Origin: an uncultured Kangiella sp.
GTDB lineage: Bacteria > Pseudomonadota > Gammaproteobacteria > Enterobacterales > Kangiellaceae
Length of the DNA: 64,000 nucleotides
Assembly: GCA_947503435.1 (NCBI GenBank)
Contig: CANNDL010000003.1
Span: 310,001-374,000 of the forward strand
Direction: 5' to 3'
Part shown: positions 20,483 through 31,951 of the stretch, piece by piece
How the letters are laid out: each line of letters opens with the position of its first letter
Numbering within the stretch: position 1 is the first letter of the stretch
Notes under the pieces: generated by a model
Seen by the model: the letters and a program-made list of their open reading frames with translations, nothing else
What the model was told of the DNA's origin: nothing
The model's database searches: none
Made by a program: the position numbers and the translations under genes

Positions 20483-21510
20483 TCGCTGGTCTCAGGACTT
20501 TTTTGCTGCTCAGCCAATTGTGCTTGATACTCAGCTTTTATTTCTTGGCTTAACTGATGAACAGCCATGGCATACATAGGGCTACGATTATAACGCGTAA
20601 TTACATAGAAGTTGTGAAAGCCCACCCAGTTATCAACAGAATCCTTTTGCTTAAAGTGATAAACGCCGGCTTTAGGATCTTTTTCAGCAATACTAGTAAA
20701 CTCAACACCAGCGTCTTTTAAAGTTTGCGTAGTGAATTTTGGCTTTAGTTTATTGTTATGAAATTTTGTGGAAAGCGCTTTATCTAAATTTGGTAAGTAT
20801 TCAGCAACCGGCTCGCCAAGCATCCATTTGTGTTTATGGAAATAATTAGCCACACTGCCAATCGCATCTACAGGATTCGAAAACAAATTAATTTGCTTGT
20901 CTCCATCAAAATCAACTGCATAGTGACGGTATGAACTTGGAATAAACTGCCCCATTCCCATAGCACCAGCATAAGATCCTTTATGTTTATCCAGCGACCA
21001 ACCTTGCTCTCGCGCTAAGATAAAATATTGCTCTAATTCGCTAGCAAAGAATTTCGCGCGCTTTGGGTAATGGAATGCTAAAGTGCTAATGGCATCAATA
21101 ACCGGATAGCTTCCTTGAATTCTTCCGTAGTAAGTTTCAACACCGATTATCGCAACAATCACTTCTGCCGGAACTTGAAATTCTTTTTCTGCGCGCTCCA
21201 AAGTTGCTAGATGCTCTTGCCAAAATTTAGCGCCCTGCTTGATACGTTTTGATTTCAAAAAAATCGGGCGATATTCATACCAATCTTTACCTTCAGCGGG
21301 TCGACTCATGGCATCTAAAATCGATTGGCGTTTTTGAGCTTTATTTAATGCCTGCTCCACATAATCTTTTGTGAAACCGTGATTATTAGCCATAAAAACT
21401 GAAAACTCTTTGGCATTTGTCGGCGCCTTATCATTAGCACCTGCGTTAACTATGACTGGGCTTGTCATCATTACTGATGCTACCGCTAGTGAAATTATTT
21501 TTTTAATCAC
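20479..21510 (-). CDS. mltB: Lytic murein transglycosylase B
   Basis: VAIIGVETYYGRIQGSYPVIDAISTLAFHYPKRAKFF; YAGAMGMGQFIPSSYRHYAVDFDGD. Confidence 0.95.
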   Translation of the reverse strand: MIKKIISLAVASVMMTSPVIVNAGANDKAPTNAKEFSVFMANNHGFTKDYVEQALNKAQKRQSILDAMSRPAEGKDWYEYRPIFLKSKRIKQGAKFWQEHLATLERAEKEFQVPAEVIVAIIGVETYYGRIQGSYPVIDAISTLAFHYPKRAKFFASELEQYFILAREQGWSLDKHKGSYAGAMGMGQFIPSSYRHYAVDFDGDKQINLFSNPVDAIGSVANYFHKHKWMLGEPVAEYLPNLDKALSTKFHNNKLKPKFTTQTLKDAGVEFTSIAEKDPKAGVYHFKQKDSVDNWVGFHNFYVITRYNRSPMYAMAVHQLSQEIKAEYQAQLAEQQKSPETSE

Positions 21511-21521
21511 AAACTTATCCT

Positions 21522-22658
21522 TTATCGAGAGTGTAAACGTCTATGGGTCTTAATAGACATTAAAATACCAAAACCTGCTAACAAGGTCACCATTGATGTA
21601 CCACCGTAACTAATTAATGGTAAGGGCAATCCAACTACTGGCAACAATCCACTGACCATACCAATATTGACAAACAAGTAAACGAAAAATGTTAAGGTTA
21701 TTGCTGCACCTAACAAGCGACTATAAGTATCTTGCGCTTGCAAGCTAATCTGTAATCCTCGAACAATAATAAATAGATATAACGCAAGTAATACAGCAAC
21801 ACCTATTAATCCAAATTCTTCGCCTAACACAGCAAAAATGAAATCCGTATGGCGCTCAGGCAAAAACTCTAATTGTGATTGGGTGCCTTTTAGCCAACCT
21901 TTACCACTCACACCGCCTGAACCAATAGCAATTTGTGATTGAATAATGTGGTAACCCGCACCCAGAGGATCTCGTTCAGGATTCAAGAAAGTTAAGACCC
22001 GCCCTTTCTGATATTCATGCATCACAAAAAACCACATAATCGGCGCCATAACTAATCCCGCAACTGCTGCCGATAAAATATAGCGCCATTTAATTCCAGC
22101 AAAAAATATAATGAAAATACCCGAAGAGGCGATTAATAAAGAGGTACCCAAATCCGGCTGCATCATAATCATGATAGTAGGCATAAACACTAATACCAAA
22201 CCGGCTACCAACTGCTTAAAATTAGGAGGCAAAGCTTTTTCCGCAAAATACCAAGCAACCATCATCGGCATGGCTAATTTCATCATTTCAGAAGGCTGAA
22301 AACGAATTCCAATATTTATCCAACGTTGAGCACCTTTACTTTCAATGCCAAATAGCAGAACCGCTATCAAAAATCCAACTGCTACCACATACAAAAATGG
22401 CGACCACATTTTCAAAATTCGTGGCGGGATTTGTGCAATGACAAACATTACACCCAACCCAAAACCTAGCCGAATCAGTTGCCGTTTTATCAGCCCAATA
22501 CTTTCACCACCGGCACTATAAATTACTAATAAGCCAAAACCCATCAAAAGCAATAGTCCAATAAGTAAAGGGACATCTATGTGCAGTCGCCAAAGTATAT
22601 TGGTTTTTGCTTTATGAGTATTGCTAACAGGGTTTTGACTGAAAGATTTTAACATCAC
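21522..22658 (-). CDS. mrdB: Rod-shape-determining protein RodA (SEDS glycosyltransferase)
   Basis: SEDS motifs QPDLGTSLLIASSG, HTDFIFAVLGEEFGLIG, GLPLPLISYGGTSM. Confidence 0.96.
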   Translation of the reverse strand: MMLKSFSQNPVSNTHKAKTNILWRLHIDVPLLIGLLLLMGFGLLVIYSAGGESIGLIKRQLIRLGFGLGVMFVIAQIPPRILKMWSPFLYVVAVGFLIAVLLFGIESKGAQRWINIGIRFQPSEMMKLAMPMMVAWYFAEKALPPNFKQLVAGLVLVFMPTIMIMMQPDLGTSLLIASSGIFIIFFAGIKWRYILSAAVAGLVMAPIMWFFVMHEYQKGRVLTFLNPERDPLGAGYHIIQSQIAIGSGGVSGKGWLKGTQSQLEFLPERHTDFIFAVLGEEFGLIGVAVLLALYLFIIVRGLQISLQAQDTYSRLLGAAITLTFFVYLFVNIGMVSGLLPVVGLPLPLISYGGTSMVTLLAGFGILMSIKTHRRLHSR

Positions 22659-24583
22659 TCTAATCCCACCTGCAGATTAGCATTAGGCTTACTATCATTG
22701 TTCAGCAAATAATATTCCATTAATTGACGAGCAATTGGCGCTGCATTACCACCACCACCACCAGCATTCTCCATTACGACTGCTATAGCAATCTTAGGGT
22801 TTTCAAAGGGCGCGTATCCAATAAATAAGGCATTGTCCTTGAACCTATCTTCTACGGTTTCCGCGTCATAGGTTTCGTCTTGAGCGATACTCTTCACTTG
22901 TGCAGTTCCGGTTTTACCTGCAGCGGTAAAAGGTGCATTTTCAAATGCTGTTTTCGCAGTACCTAATGGTGGCAATGTTACTTGATGCATTGCCATTTTA
23001 ACCGTATCTAACCAACGGCCGTCACCCGTCACGATTTGTTCAGGAGACATTTTAGGAATATTTACTTCTATAGCTCCATTGTCTGCAAATTCCTTAACCA
23101 ATTGCAGTTGAAAGCGAATTCCGTCATTAGCAAGCACTGCGCTGGCATTAGCCAGTTGTAAAGGCGTTGCGGTCCAAAAACCTTGCCCAATACCAATGTT
23201 TACCGTATCTCCCATATACCAAGATTCGCTACGGTATTCTTTTTTCCAATCACGAGAAGGCATAATTCCTGCCTTTTCTTCAATCATATCCAAACCAGTT
23301 TTATCGCCAAAACCAAATTGTTGCATGCCTTCAAAAATTCTATTAATACCAAGTCGAACTGACAGATCGTAAAAAAAGGTATCGCACGATTGAATAATGG
23401 AATCGACTACATTCATGCTTGCTCCATGTCCCCAAGGCTTCCAGTCACGATAACGATGTTCATTATTTGGCAAAGAAAACCAGCCAGGATCGGCGATGCG
23501 AGTTTTCCTATCAATAACGCCATGTTGAAGAGCTATCCATGCTAAGTGTGGCTTGATAGTTGAAGCCGGAGCATAAGTCCCCTGCACCGCGCGATTATAT
23601 AAAGGTCTATCCTCTGAAGTTATCAGAGCAGAGTAGTTTGCTTGAGAGATTCCGCCAGTAAATAAATTAGGATCGTAGGAAGGTTGGCTAACTAAAGCTA
23701 ATACCCCGCCAGTTTCTGGATCAACGGCTACTATCGCCCCACGTGCGCCAACCTCTTTTAACAACTGGTTAGCTTTTTGTTGCAATCCATAATCTAAATG
23801 TAAATGTAAATTTTTACCTGCAACCGGATCTTGTCGTTCTAAAACTCTTACAATTCGCCCGCGAACATCAGTTTCAACTTTTTCTTGGCCAACGGTTCCA
23901 TGTAGTAATGCTTCATAATATTTCTCTAAACCCAGCTTGCCTATTTTTGTAGTTGCAGCATAATTTTTAAGCTCAGTAAAATCCTGTGAAGCCTCTGCTG
24001 CCTGCTCCATTTTCTCCATATCTTGCTTATTTATAGCAGCCATTCGACCGATTGCATGCACTAACTCTTCACCATGCGGATAGAAACGCTCGAGCCTCGC
24101 CTCGACAGTAACTCCTGGAAATAAATGACGATTTACAGAAAATAGGGCTACTTGCTCTTCTGTTAGCTTACTTTTAATAGGGTAGGATTTATATTTCGAG
24201 CGGAATTTAATTTGTTCTTTAAATTCTTCCACCTGCTTTTGATCGATCGCTAGTAATTCACTTAAGCTAGCGAGAGTCGCGTCCATCTTTTTCCTGCCAA
24301 CTAATTCTGGAGTTATCTCAAGGGTGAAAATCGAACGGTTTTCAGCAAGCAGCACTCCATTACGATCCAAGATTAGCCCTCGAATCGGGGCAACAGGTCG
24401 TATACGAATGCGATTGTTTTCAGATTGAGTCTGATAAGACTCATGGTTCAAGACTTGTAATTTGAATTGGCGAACAAATAAAAGCAGTAACAATCCAGTG
24501 ACTATGATTAATGCAATAACCGCCCTAGCATAAAAGATAGAGATCTCGCGGCCATAGTCTTTAATCGCTTGCTTTTTATACAT
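22655..24583 (-). CDS. mrdA: Penicillin-binding protein 2
   Basis: APASTIKPHLAWIAL (SXXK), SCDTFFYDLS (SXN-like), GKTGTAQVKS (KTG); N-terminal TM; next to rodA. Confidence 0.96.
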   Translation of the reverse strand: MYKKQAIKDYGREISIFYARAVIALIIVTGLLLLLFVRQFKLQVLNHESYQTQSENNRIRIRPVAPIRGLILDRNGVLLAENRSIFTLEITPELVGRKKMDATLASLSELLAIDQKQVEEFKEQIKFRSKYKSYPIKSKLTEEQVALFSVNRHLFPGVTVEARLERFYPHGEELVHAIGRMAAINKQDMEKMEQAAEASQDFTELKNYAATTKIGKLGLEKYYEALLHGTVGQEKVETDVRGRIVRVLERQDPVAGKNLHLHLDYGLQQKANQLLKEVGARGAIVAVDPETGGVLALVSQPSYDPNLFTGGISQANYSALITSEDRPLYNRAVQGTYAPASTIKPHLAWIALQHGVIDRKTRIADPGWFSLPNNEHRYRDWKPWGHGASMNVVDSIIQSCDTFFYDLSVRLGINRIFEGMQQFGFGDKTGLDMIEEKAGIMPSRDWKKEYRSESWYMGDTVNIGIGQGFWTATPLQLANASAVLANDGIRFQLQLVKEFADNGAIEVNIPKMSPEQIVTGDGRWLDTVKMAMHQVTLPPLGTAKTAFENAPFTAAGKTGTAQVKSIAQDETYDAETVEDRFKDNALFIGYAPFENPKIAIAVVMENAGGGGGNAAPIARQLMEYYLLNNDSKPNANLQVGLE

Positions 24584-24594
24584 CTATTTAAAGC

Positions 24595-25065
24595 TTATTC
24601 TCTGTGATATGGGTGGTTTACGGTCACTGACCAGGCTCGATATAAAGTTTCTGCCAAGATCACTCTCACTAATGGATGTGGAAAAGTTAGCTCTGAAAGC
24701 GACCATTTTTGATTCGCTCGACTCAAGCATGCCTGTGACAAGCCTTCCGGGCCACCAACCATCAGAACTAAACTAGGGTGATGCTGTTGCCAGTGTTCAA
24801 TCTGTTGTGCAAGTTGGGGGGTACTAAAGTTTTTACCTTTAACATCTAAAGCTATTACCCAATCAGAGCTACTAATCTTATCGAGAATAGCTTCTCCTTC
24901 TTGAACTTTTATCTTTTCCAGATCTGCATTCTTGCTTCTTTTGGCAGCATTAACTTCAACAAGTTCCAATTTAAAATCACGCGGAAAGCGTTTTGCGTAT
25001 TCTTGGTAGCCTTCTTCAACCCATGCAGGCATTTTCTGACCAACAGTGATTAAACGAAGCTGCAT
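24595..25065 (-). CDS. rlmH: 23S rRNA pseudouridine(1915) N3-methyltransferase
   Basis: MQLRLITVGQKMPAWVEEGYQEYAKRFPRD; MVGGPEGLS; LTFPHPLVRVILAETLYRAWSV. Confidence 0.96.
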   Translation of the reverse strand: MQLRLITVGQKMPAWVEEGYQEYAKRFPRDFKLELVEVNAAKRSKNADLEKIKVQEGEAILDKISSSDWVIALDVKGKNFSTPQLAQQIEHWQQHHPSLVLMVGGPEGLSQACLSRANQKWSLSELTFPHPLVRVILAETLYRAWSVTVNHPYHRE

Positions 25066-25071
25066 TACTGG

Positions 25072-25422
25072 TTACTGATTAGTTTCGGAAGAATTTGTCC
25101 AAGCAGGGTCCCAGAGCTTTTCCAACTGATAGAAATCACGGGTTTGCGGCAGCATGACATGAGCGACGACATCACCTAAATCAACCAGCACCCATTCAGC
25201 CACATCATCGCCTTCGATACCTAATGGCATCAAACCTTGATCTTTAACTTCTCGAATTAGATTGTGCGCAATCGACTTAACGTGGCGATTAGAAGTACCC
25301 GAGCAAATAACCATATAATCGGTAATTGAACTCATCTCTTTTACGTCTAAAATTTTGATGTCTTTTGCTTTTAACTCTTCTAGTTGTTCTATAACTAGCT
25401 CTTTTAATTGCTCTGATTGCAT
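25072..25422 (-). CDS. rsfS: Ribosomal silencing factor
   Basis: [47 protein letters not shown]. Start placed at [10 protein letters not shown]; the longer ORF to 25509 is likely spurious. Confidence 0.94.
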   Translation of the reverse strand: MQSEQLKELVIEQLEELKAKDIKILDVKEMSSITDYMVICSGTSNRHVKSIAHNLIREVKDQGLMPLGIEGDDVAEWVLVDLGDVVAHVMLPQTRDFYQLEKLWDPAWTNSSETNQ

Positions 25423-25430
25423 GCGTTCGC

Positions 25431-26078
25431 TTAAAGTTGGTATAAATGATTTTGGTTTATGTAGTCTAGTATAACATTTGGTAATAAGAAGCGTGGTGAT
25501 TTTCCGCACTTTATTTGATCACGAATGTAAGTCGAAGAAATATCCAATAATGGCATTTGGAAGTATCCAATTTTACCATGAGAGTAATCAGCTAAATCGG
25601 CTATATCATTTACTTTGTGTTGCTTAAAGAGCTCGGACACAGGCCCTTTTCTGGGCAAACCGCTACCAGGGCGCTTAATAACCAATACATTTGTCAAAGT
25701 TAATAACTGCTCCCAGTGATACCATTGATCTAATTTAGCAAAAGCATCCGTTCCCAATAAGAATATCAAGCAACTATCTTGAGCTTCTTCTCTAATATCT
25801 TTTAAGGTTACAACACTATAGCTTGGCTCTTCTCGTCTTAGTTCTCTAGTATCAACAAGTAACTGAGGAGTAGAATTTAAAGCGAGTTCCAGCATGGTAA
25901 TTCGTTGCTCAGGGCTAGCTGCTGGCTCTGCTCGATGTGGCGGGTAAGCCGCAGGCATTAAAGCAATTGTGGCGTTTGAAAAGTGATTTAACATTTCTTG
26001 AGCCATTCTTAAATGCCCAAAATGAATAGGATCGAAAGTCCCGCCTAAGATGATTCGTACTTTACGCTTGTCCGTCAC
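25431..26078 (-). CDS. nadD: Nicotinate-nucleotide adenylyltransferase
   Basis: [68 protein letters not shown]. Confidence 0.96.
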   Translation of the reverse strand: MTDKRKVRIILGGTFDPIHFGHLRMAQEMLNHFSNATIALMPAAYPPHRAEPAASPEQRITMLELALNSTPQLLVDTRELRREEPSYSVVTLKDIREEAQDSCLIFLLGTDAFAKLDQWYHWEQLLTLTNVLVIKRPGSGLPRKGPVSELFKQHKVNDIADLADYSHGKIGYFQMPLLDISSTYIRDQIKCGKSPRFLLPNVILDYINQNHLYQL

Positions 26079-26079
26079 T

Positions 26080-27156
26080 TTAAAGTCCTAAAGATTTCTT
26101 CATATCATCTAACGAACTAACTTTTGACTGAGGCCTTGAAACCGAAGTTGCCTTCCCTGTTCTAAAAGGATTCAGGTTTGCCATTAAACAAATAACTTGA
26201 GCCAATTCTAACCATACATCGCCATCTGCTTGGCCTTTAACAGACTTATCAATGAAACTTAAGCGTTGTAAAATAGCGTACCACTTTTTCTTACTTCCTC
26301 TCTGGAAAGCTGCTTGAAGCAACTTTTGACGTTTCGGCCATAATCGAGAGCTTTGCATAATTTCTGCAATACTTGAGCCGGCATCAACTCGCTCACTCCA
26401 GTCAGCTAATAATTGGCATTCACGAGTTAATTGATTTACTAAAGGTAGTGGGTATGTTGCTTCCGTTTGCAAACTATTCAACATCCTTAAAGCTCGTGCT
26501 GATTGACCTTGTAAACAGGCATCTGATAATTCGTAAATAGAATACCGAGCATTTTTCCCAACATACTGTTTAATGTTTTCGCTCGTTACTAGTTCTCCAT
26601 TGGCCAGCAATGAAAGCATCTGCAAATCTTGATGAGCTGCTAAGAGGTTACCTTCGCAACGCTCTATCAATGCTTGAACGGCACTTTGCTCTAGCTTTAC
26701 TGAAGCTTGTCTTGCTCGATTATTTATCCAACCTGCTAACCTTTCAGCCGGGATAGGCCAAGCTTCCACACAAAGTCCATTTTTTTCAATATGTTTATAC
26801 CAGTTACTTCTTTTTTCGTTAGATAATTTCGGAGTGATGATCAGCAAAATATCTTGGCTTCCGGATTGTAAGAAATCTAAGATGTAATCGCCCTGAGCTT
26901 TTTTTACCGATTTATCGAAGCGCCACTCTAACAGTCTATTTTCGGCAAACAATGACATAGTGCCAGCTTGATCAACGAGTGGGTTTTTGCTTGTGTTTTC
27001 TTCCAATATTTGCCTTTCCAGAATTCCTTGTGATTTTGCAAAAGCTCGAATCTTATCGGCAGCTTCTATTTTTTGGAGTGGCTCATCACCCGAAACTAGA
27101 TAAACATTCTTTAGCTGGGTTAGATGTTGTTCTAACTGTTCCGGATAGACTTTCAA
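26080..27156 (-). CDS. holA: DNA polymerase III subunit delta
   Basis: VYLVSGDEPLQKIEAADKIRAFAK; HolA layout between nadD and lptE. TTG start at 27156 preceded by AAGGAAATT makes MKVYPEQLEQHL and removes the overlap with lptE. Confidence 0.93.
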   Translation of the reverse strand: MKVYPEQLEQHLTQLKNVYLVSGDEPLQKIEAADKIRAFAKSQGILERQILEENTSKNPLVDQAGTMSLFAENRLLEWRFDKSVKKAQGDYILDFLQSGSQDILLIITPKLSNEKRSNWYKHIEKNGLCVEAWPIPAERLAGWINNRARQASVKLEQSAVQALIERCEGNLLAAHQDLQMLSLLANGELVTSENIKQYVGKNARYSIYELSDACLQGQSARALRMLNSLQTEATYPLPLVNQLTRECQLLADWSERVDAGSSIAEIMQSSRLWPKRQKLLQAAFQRGSKKKWYAILQRLSFIDKSVKGQADGDVWLELAQVICLMANLNPFRTGKATSVSRPQSKVSSLDDMKKSLGL

Positions 27157-27166
27157 ATAATTTCCT

Positions 27167-27667
27167 TTATTTTGTTTTGGCCATTTGCAGCAAAAGCCTT
27201 GATACCACATCTTGCTGCATATCTAGGATAAGCCGCTGCTTTTCTATATCTTGACCTGTCTCAAGATTTCTATCGAATGCATACTCGCGTCTACTCGTTA
27301 ATACTTGTAAAGGAGCCAGGCCATTTTCATACTCTTGACCGGTGACACCTAAACGATAATTCAATGAAAATATTAACTCCAGCTCGCTCGGACGCCCATT
27401 AGCATCGCGTGCAATCACTCTTTCTTCCACTTGATATTGCTCAATGCCTAACTGCAATTTTGAATCCGCTATGTCTTCAACCCAATGGCCACCTTGAATA
27501 GACAAGCGCTCTTTTAAACTACGTTCAAAATCTGCATAAGGGCTGCTAGTTTGAAGCAGAACATTCGTTTTATTTAAATCAAAACCTTGACCCCGCAAAT
27601 GGAACCCACAAGCGGATAAAAAGCTCAATGTCAAAATCCCAAGACTCAATAACCAAAGTTTCTTCAT
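27167..27667 (-). CDS. lptE: LPS-assembly lipoprotein
   Basis: Lipobox FLSACGFHLRG; position between leuS and holA. Confidence 0.93.
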   Translation of the reverse strand: MKKLWLLSLGILTLSFLSACGFHLRGQGFDLNKTNVLLQTSSPYADFERSLKERLSIQGGHWVEDIADSKLQLGIEQYQVEERVIARDANGRPSELELIFSLNYRLGVTGQEYENGLAPLQVLTSRREYAFDRNLETGQDIEKQRLILDMQQDVVSRLLLQMAKTK

Positions 27668-27690
27668 ATGTTCGATTCTTTTTTACCTAG

Positions 27691-30285
27691 CTAGTTAGCT
27701 ACAATATTTACCAGCTTTCCAGGTACCACGATCACCTTGCGTACTGTTAAGCCATCCGTAAAGTTTTTCACATTGTCATTATATACCGCCAAAGCTTCCA
27801 CCTCATCTTTTGTAGCCGAAGCAGAAACCGTCATTTTGGCGCGAACTTTGCCATTAACTTGGACAATGATTAACTTCTCGTCTTGTACCATAGCGGCTTT
27901 ATCAGCTTTTGGCCAAGTTGCATTCACCACATCGGTCTCATTTCCTAAAATACTCCAAAGCTCAGTACATATGTGTGGAGTAATTGGAGACAATAGCAAT
28001 ACAGCGACTTCCAACGCTTCCTGCATCACCGCTCTATCTTGTTCGCTAGACTCTTCTGATTTAGCCGCTTGATTCAGTAACTCCATCACTGCTGCAATAG
28101 CCGTATTAAAAGTATGACGGCGATCATAATCATCGGTGACTTTCGCAATAGTCTCATGCGTTTTTCGACGCAAAGCTTTTTGATCGGCATTTAAGTTAGC
28201 GGCATCAATCTCACTCACTTCACCTTTCTGCACATGACTGTATACAAGCTTCCATAAACGTCGTAGGAATTTTAATGAACCTTCAACAGCGGCATCTTGC
28301 CATTCTAAAGTTTGTTCCGGAGGCGACGCAAACATAGTATATAAACGCATCGTATCAGCGCCATACTGATCAACCATTGATTGTGGATCAATACCGTTGT
28401 TTTTCGACTTAGACATTTTCGTCATGCCGGCATGTGTAACTTCACGTCCTGTCGAGTCAACCGCTTTTAAAACTGCACCTTTCTCATCACGCTCAGTCAC
28501 TTCAACTTCTAATGGCGACACCCAATTACGAGCGCCTTTTTCGTCCACATAATAAAAGGCATCCGCCAATACCATGCCTTGGCACAATAATGCTTTTGCT
28601 GGCTCATCTGAATTTACAAAACCAGCGTCGCGTAATAGCTTGTGGAAGAAACGGAAATACATCAAATGCATAATGGCATGTTCAATTCCACCGACGTATT
28701 GATCGATAGGCAACCAATAATTAGCACGCTCAGGATCTAAAATCCCTTCATCATGATCAGGACAACAGTAACGTGCGTAATACCAACTGGATTCCATAAA
28801 GGTATCGAAAGTATCGGTTTCACGAACGCCTTCAACTCCATTCACAACAGCCTTTTGCCATTCTTTATCGCTGTGTAATGGACTCGTAACACCATCCATT
28901 TTCACATCGGTCGGTAAGCGAACTGGCAATTGATCTTCCGGCGATGCGACTACAGAACCGTCAGGCATGTTAACCATTGGAATTGGTGCGCCCCAATAGC
29001 GTTGGCGAGAAACTCCCCAGTCACGCAAGCGATAATTAACGGTTCTTTCTCCTTTATTTTCGGCTGCCAATTTTTCAGCAATGGCATTAAAAGCTTCTTC
29101 AAATGCTAAGCCGTCAAATTCTTGAGAATTTATCAACATCCCTTTTTTCGTATAAGCGGACTCAGAAATATCTAATTCAGAACCATCAGTAGGTTTAATC
29201 ACCGGTTTAATGTCGATGCCATATTTAGTAGCAAATTCAAAATCTCTTTGGTCATGACCAGGAACCGCCATAACAGCGCCAGTGCCATAATCCATTAATA
29301 CAAAATTAGCGACCCAAACAGGAACCTGTTCACCCGTTAAAGGGTGAGTTACCGTTAAACCCGTAGCCATCCCCTTTTTTTCCATAGTTGCCATTTCAGC
29401 TTCTGAAACATTACTGTTACGACACTCATCGATAAAATCTAAAAGCTCGGAATTATTTTCGGCAGCCAGTGTTGCCAACGGGTGTGCTGCAGCAACAGCC
29501 ACATAAGTCACACCAAATAACGTATCTGGTCGAGTGGTATAAACTCGTAATTGTTTTTCTGCATAACCATCAATAGCGACTGCAAAATCTAAATTGACCC
29601 CTTCCGAGCGACCAATCCAGTTTTTTTGCATGGTCTTTACCATTTCGGGCCAACCATCCAGCGTGTCTAAATCATTTAGCAACTCTTCGGCATAAGCAGT
29701 AATTTTAATAAACCATTGAGGAATTTCTTTTTGCTCAACGGGGGAGTCACAACGCCAACAAGCTCCGTCGATCACTTGCTCATTTGCCAGAACCGTTTCA
29801 TCATTTGGGCACCAATTGACGGACGAGGTCTTTTTATAAACTAAATCTTTTTCATACAGCTTAGTAAAAAACCATTGTTCCCAGCGGTAATAGTCAGGAT
29901 CGCAGGTAGCAAACTCACGGTCCCAATCGTAAGCAAAACCCAGCATTTCCAACTGGCCTTTCATATATTCAATATTTTCGTAAGTCCAAGGTGCAGGCGA
30001 CGCATTATTTTTCACCGCGGCATTTTCAGCTGGCAAACCAAAGGCATCCCAACCAATGGGCTGCATGACATTTTTTCCCTGCATTCGCTGGAAACGAGAA
30101 ATCACATCACCAATGGTGTAGTTACGAACATGCCCCATATGCAGGCGTCCACTTGGGTAAGGCAACATACTTAAGCAGTAGTATTTTTCTTTTGAAGCGT
30201 CTTCGACAGCCTTAAAGGTTTTGTTCGTACGCCAATGGGCTTGGACTTTGCCTTCAATTTCAGAAGGCTGGTAATGTTCGTTCAT
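27691..30285 (-). CDS. leuS: Leucyl-tRNA synthetase
   Basis: [22 protein letters not shown] (HIGH region), [12 protein letters not shown] (KMSKS). Start at [11 protein letters not shown] (30285) preferred. Confidence 0.98.
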   Translation of the reverse strand: MNEHYQPSEIEGKVQAHWRTNKTFKAVEDASKEKYYCLSMLPYPSGRLHMGHVRNYTIGDVISRFQRMQGKNVMQPIGWDAFGLPAENAAVKNNASPAPWTYENIEYMKGQLEMLGFAYDWDREFATCDPDYYRWEQWFFTKLYEKDLVYKKTSSVNWCPNDETVLANEQVIDGACWRCDSPVEQKEIPQWFIKITAYAEELLNDLDTLDGWPEMVKTMQKNWIGRSEGVNLDFAVAIDGYAEKQLRVYTTRPDTLFGVTYVAVAAAHPLATLAAENNSELLDFIDECRNSNVSEAEMATMEKKGMATGLTVTHPLTGEQVPVWVANFVLMDYGTGAVMAVPGHDQRDFEFATKYGIDIKPVIKPTDGSELDISESAYTKKGMLINSQEFDGLAFEEAFNAIAEKLAAENKGERTVNYRLRDWGVSRQRYWGAPIPMVNMPDGSVVASPEDQLPVRLPTDVKMDGVTSPLHSDKEWQKAVVNGVEGVRETDTFDTFMESSWYYARYCCPDHDEGILDPERANYWLPIDQYVGGIEHAIMHLMYFRFFHKLLRDAGFVNSDEPAKALLCQGMVLADAFYYVDEKGARNWVSPLEVEVTERDEKGAVLKAVDSTGREVTHAGMTKMSKSKNNGIDPQSMVDQYGADTMRLYTMFASPPEQTLEWQDAAVEGSLKFLRRLWKLVYSHVQKGEVSEIDAANLNADQKALRRKTHETIAKVTDDYDRRHTFNTAIAAVMELLNQAAKSEESSEQDRAVMQEALEVAVLLLSPITPHICTELWSILGNETDVVNATWPKADKAAMVQDEKLIIVQVNGKVRAKMTVSASATKDEVEALAVYNDNVKNFTDGLTVRKVIVVPGKLVNIVAN

Positions 30286-30418
30286 TTGCATTATTTTATA
30301 TTTCAATAAGTTAGCTTAGCTTTTATAACAAAGCCAAGCTCGAATAAATTCATCGGGGATAAGGCCAAAGGATACCTTAGCTAGCGCCCTGCAACAACTG
30401 TAAATAAAGGGATCTGAG

Positions 30419-31951
30419 CTATTTTACTGCTTTGCGAAATAACCAGGCGAATACCAGTAAAATAAGGCATAAAATCCACAGTGGCAAAAAACCGTACTGA
30501 TTAAAAATAGTCGCTCTTTGCTCTAATGGTAATACACCAGCTAAAACCGCTTTTTCAAAGCGCTTTTCTTGGGTAATCACCTGGCCATAATGATCAATTA
30601 GAGCAGTAATTCCATTATTGGTAGCACGAATGATTGGCATGCCATTTTCGATAGCGCGCATTTGCGCTATTTGAAAGTGTTGCAATGGCCCCCAAGATTC
30701 GCCAAACCAAGTGTCGTTACTAATTGTTAATATGGCTTGTGGTTTTTCAGAGCTTTCACTGTTCTGGGATAACCCCTGGATTAATTCAGGAAAAGCAATC
30801 TCATAACAAATTGCCGGAATTAGATAAGCGCTATCTATTTCGAATCCTTTTTGCTCTGATTCCCCTTGAGTAAAGCTGGACATAGGTAAATCAAACAAAT
30901 CTATTAAACCCCGGATAAGCGATCCAAAAGGAACATACTCACCAAAGGGAACCAACTGCTGTTTGCGATATTCGGCTTTTATAGTGCCCAATTGTTTAAT
31001 CCCAGCGAAGTAAGTATTTCTATCCTCTGGATTAGGAGTTAACGGAATTCCGGTTATGAAAGCTGAACCTGAGTCACTGGCTTTATTGGATAAATCCTTT
31101 AATAGAAAATCGACTTGATAATCCATCGCTGGAATTGCTGCCTCTGGCCATACAACTAAGTCAGCTCCCCAATAACTTTCTGTTTGCTCAATTAAACCAT
31201 TAACAATTTTCGGGAAATGTTCTCTATCCCACTTTTCATGTTGATCCGTATTAGGCTGGATTAATGCAACGGTTAAGCTGGAGTTTTCTTTTCGCTCACC
31301 ACTAACACCCCATGCAGATAAGCCAATCCCGAGAATTAGGTAAAAACCTAATGCAATAATCTTGGGGGTCGTTTTATTAGAAGCTATTTCCGCAGCTAGA
31401 ATTGACAAGGGCAACAGATACAAACTAATTCCGTGCACTCCTAGCAAGGAAGCTATTCCCATAAAGGCTTGGCCGGTCTGACTATATCCTAAGTAAAGCC
31501 ATGGAAAACTTAAGAAGCTATATCCTTGAAACAGATTAATAGCCAACCATAGCAATGAGAAAACTATGATTTGGCTAACAAAAGAATAATCACTAAAAAA
31601 CTTGCGGAACGCCCAAGCGAGAAATCCAAATAGCAAAGCCAACAATGCTACCAATAATACGGTAAGGAATATCGCCAAAGGAATTCCAGCGTTGCCAAAG
31701 GTATTAATTGAAACAAAAACCCAAGAAACACCGAGCCCGAATAAACCTATGCCATAACAAAAGCCTACTCGAAAAGCCGATTTTGGCGCTGTGCCTTTAA
31801 GCAAAAACCAAAATGCTCCTACTGAAACTACAGCTAATGGCCACCAATTTAGTGGGGCAAAAGCTAATGGGAAATTAGCGCCTGCGATTAATGCGTATAT
31901 ATAAAGCCACACCGACTGAGACTGCTGAGTAGTCTGATTTGATTGATTCAT
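30419..31951 (-). CDS. lnt: Apolipoprotein N-acyltransferase
   Basis: VALIQPNTDQHEKWD, DLVVWPEAAIPA, LVPFGEYVPFG, ICYEIAFPEL, NDTWFGESWGPLQHFQIAQMRAIENG. Confidence 0.97.
   Translation of the reverse strand: MNQSNQTTQQSQSVWLYIYALIAGANFPLAFAPLNWWPLAVVSVGAFWFLLKGTAPKSAFRVGFCYGIGLFGLGVSWVFVSINTFGNAGIPLAIFLTVLLVALLALLFGFLAWAFRKFFSDYSFVSQIIVFSLLWLAINLFQGYSFLSFPWLYLGYSQTGQAFMGIASLLGVHGISLYLLPLSILAAEIASNKTTPKIIALGFYLILGIGLSAWGVSGERKENSSLTVALIQPNTDQHEKWDREHFPKIVNGLIEQTESYWGADLVVWPEAAIPAMDYQVDFLLKDLSNKASDSGSAFITGIPLTPNPEDRNTYFAGIKQLGTIKAEYRKQQLVPFGEYVPFGSLIRGLIDLFDLPMSSFTQGESEQKGFEIDSAYLIPAICYEIAFPELIQGLSQNSESSEKPQAILTISNDTWFGESWGPLQHFQIAQMRAIENGMPIIRATNNGITALIDHYGQVITQEKRFEKAVLAGVLPLEQRATIFNQYGFLPLWILCLILLVFAWLFRKAVK

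Noticed and set aside
25423-25509. Large overlap between rsfS and nadD ORFs
   Set aside because: Explained by an over-long ORF start; the internal Met ([10 protein letters not shown]) gives normal RsfS and a short gap.
27157-27210. Overlap of holA and lptE ORFs
   Set aside because: A TTG start at 27156 with a good RBS gives the expected HolA N-terminus and removes the overlap.
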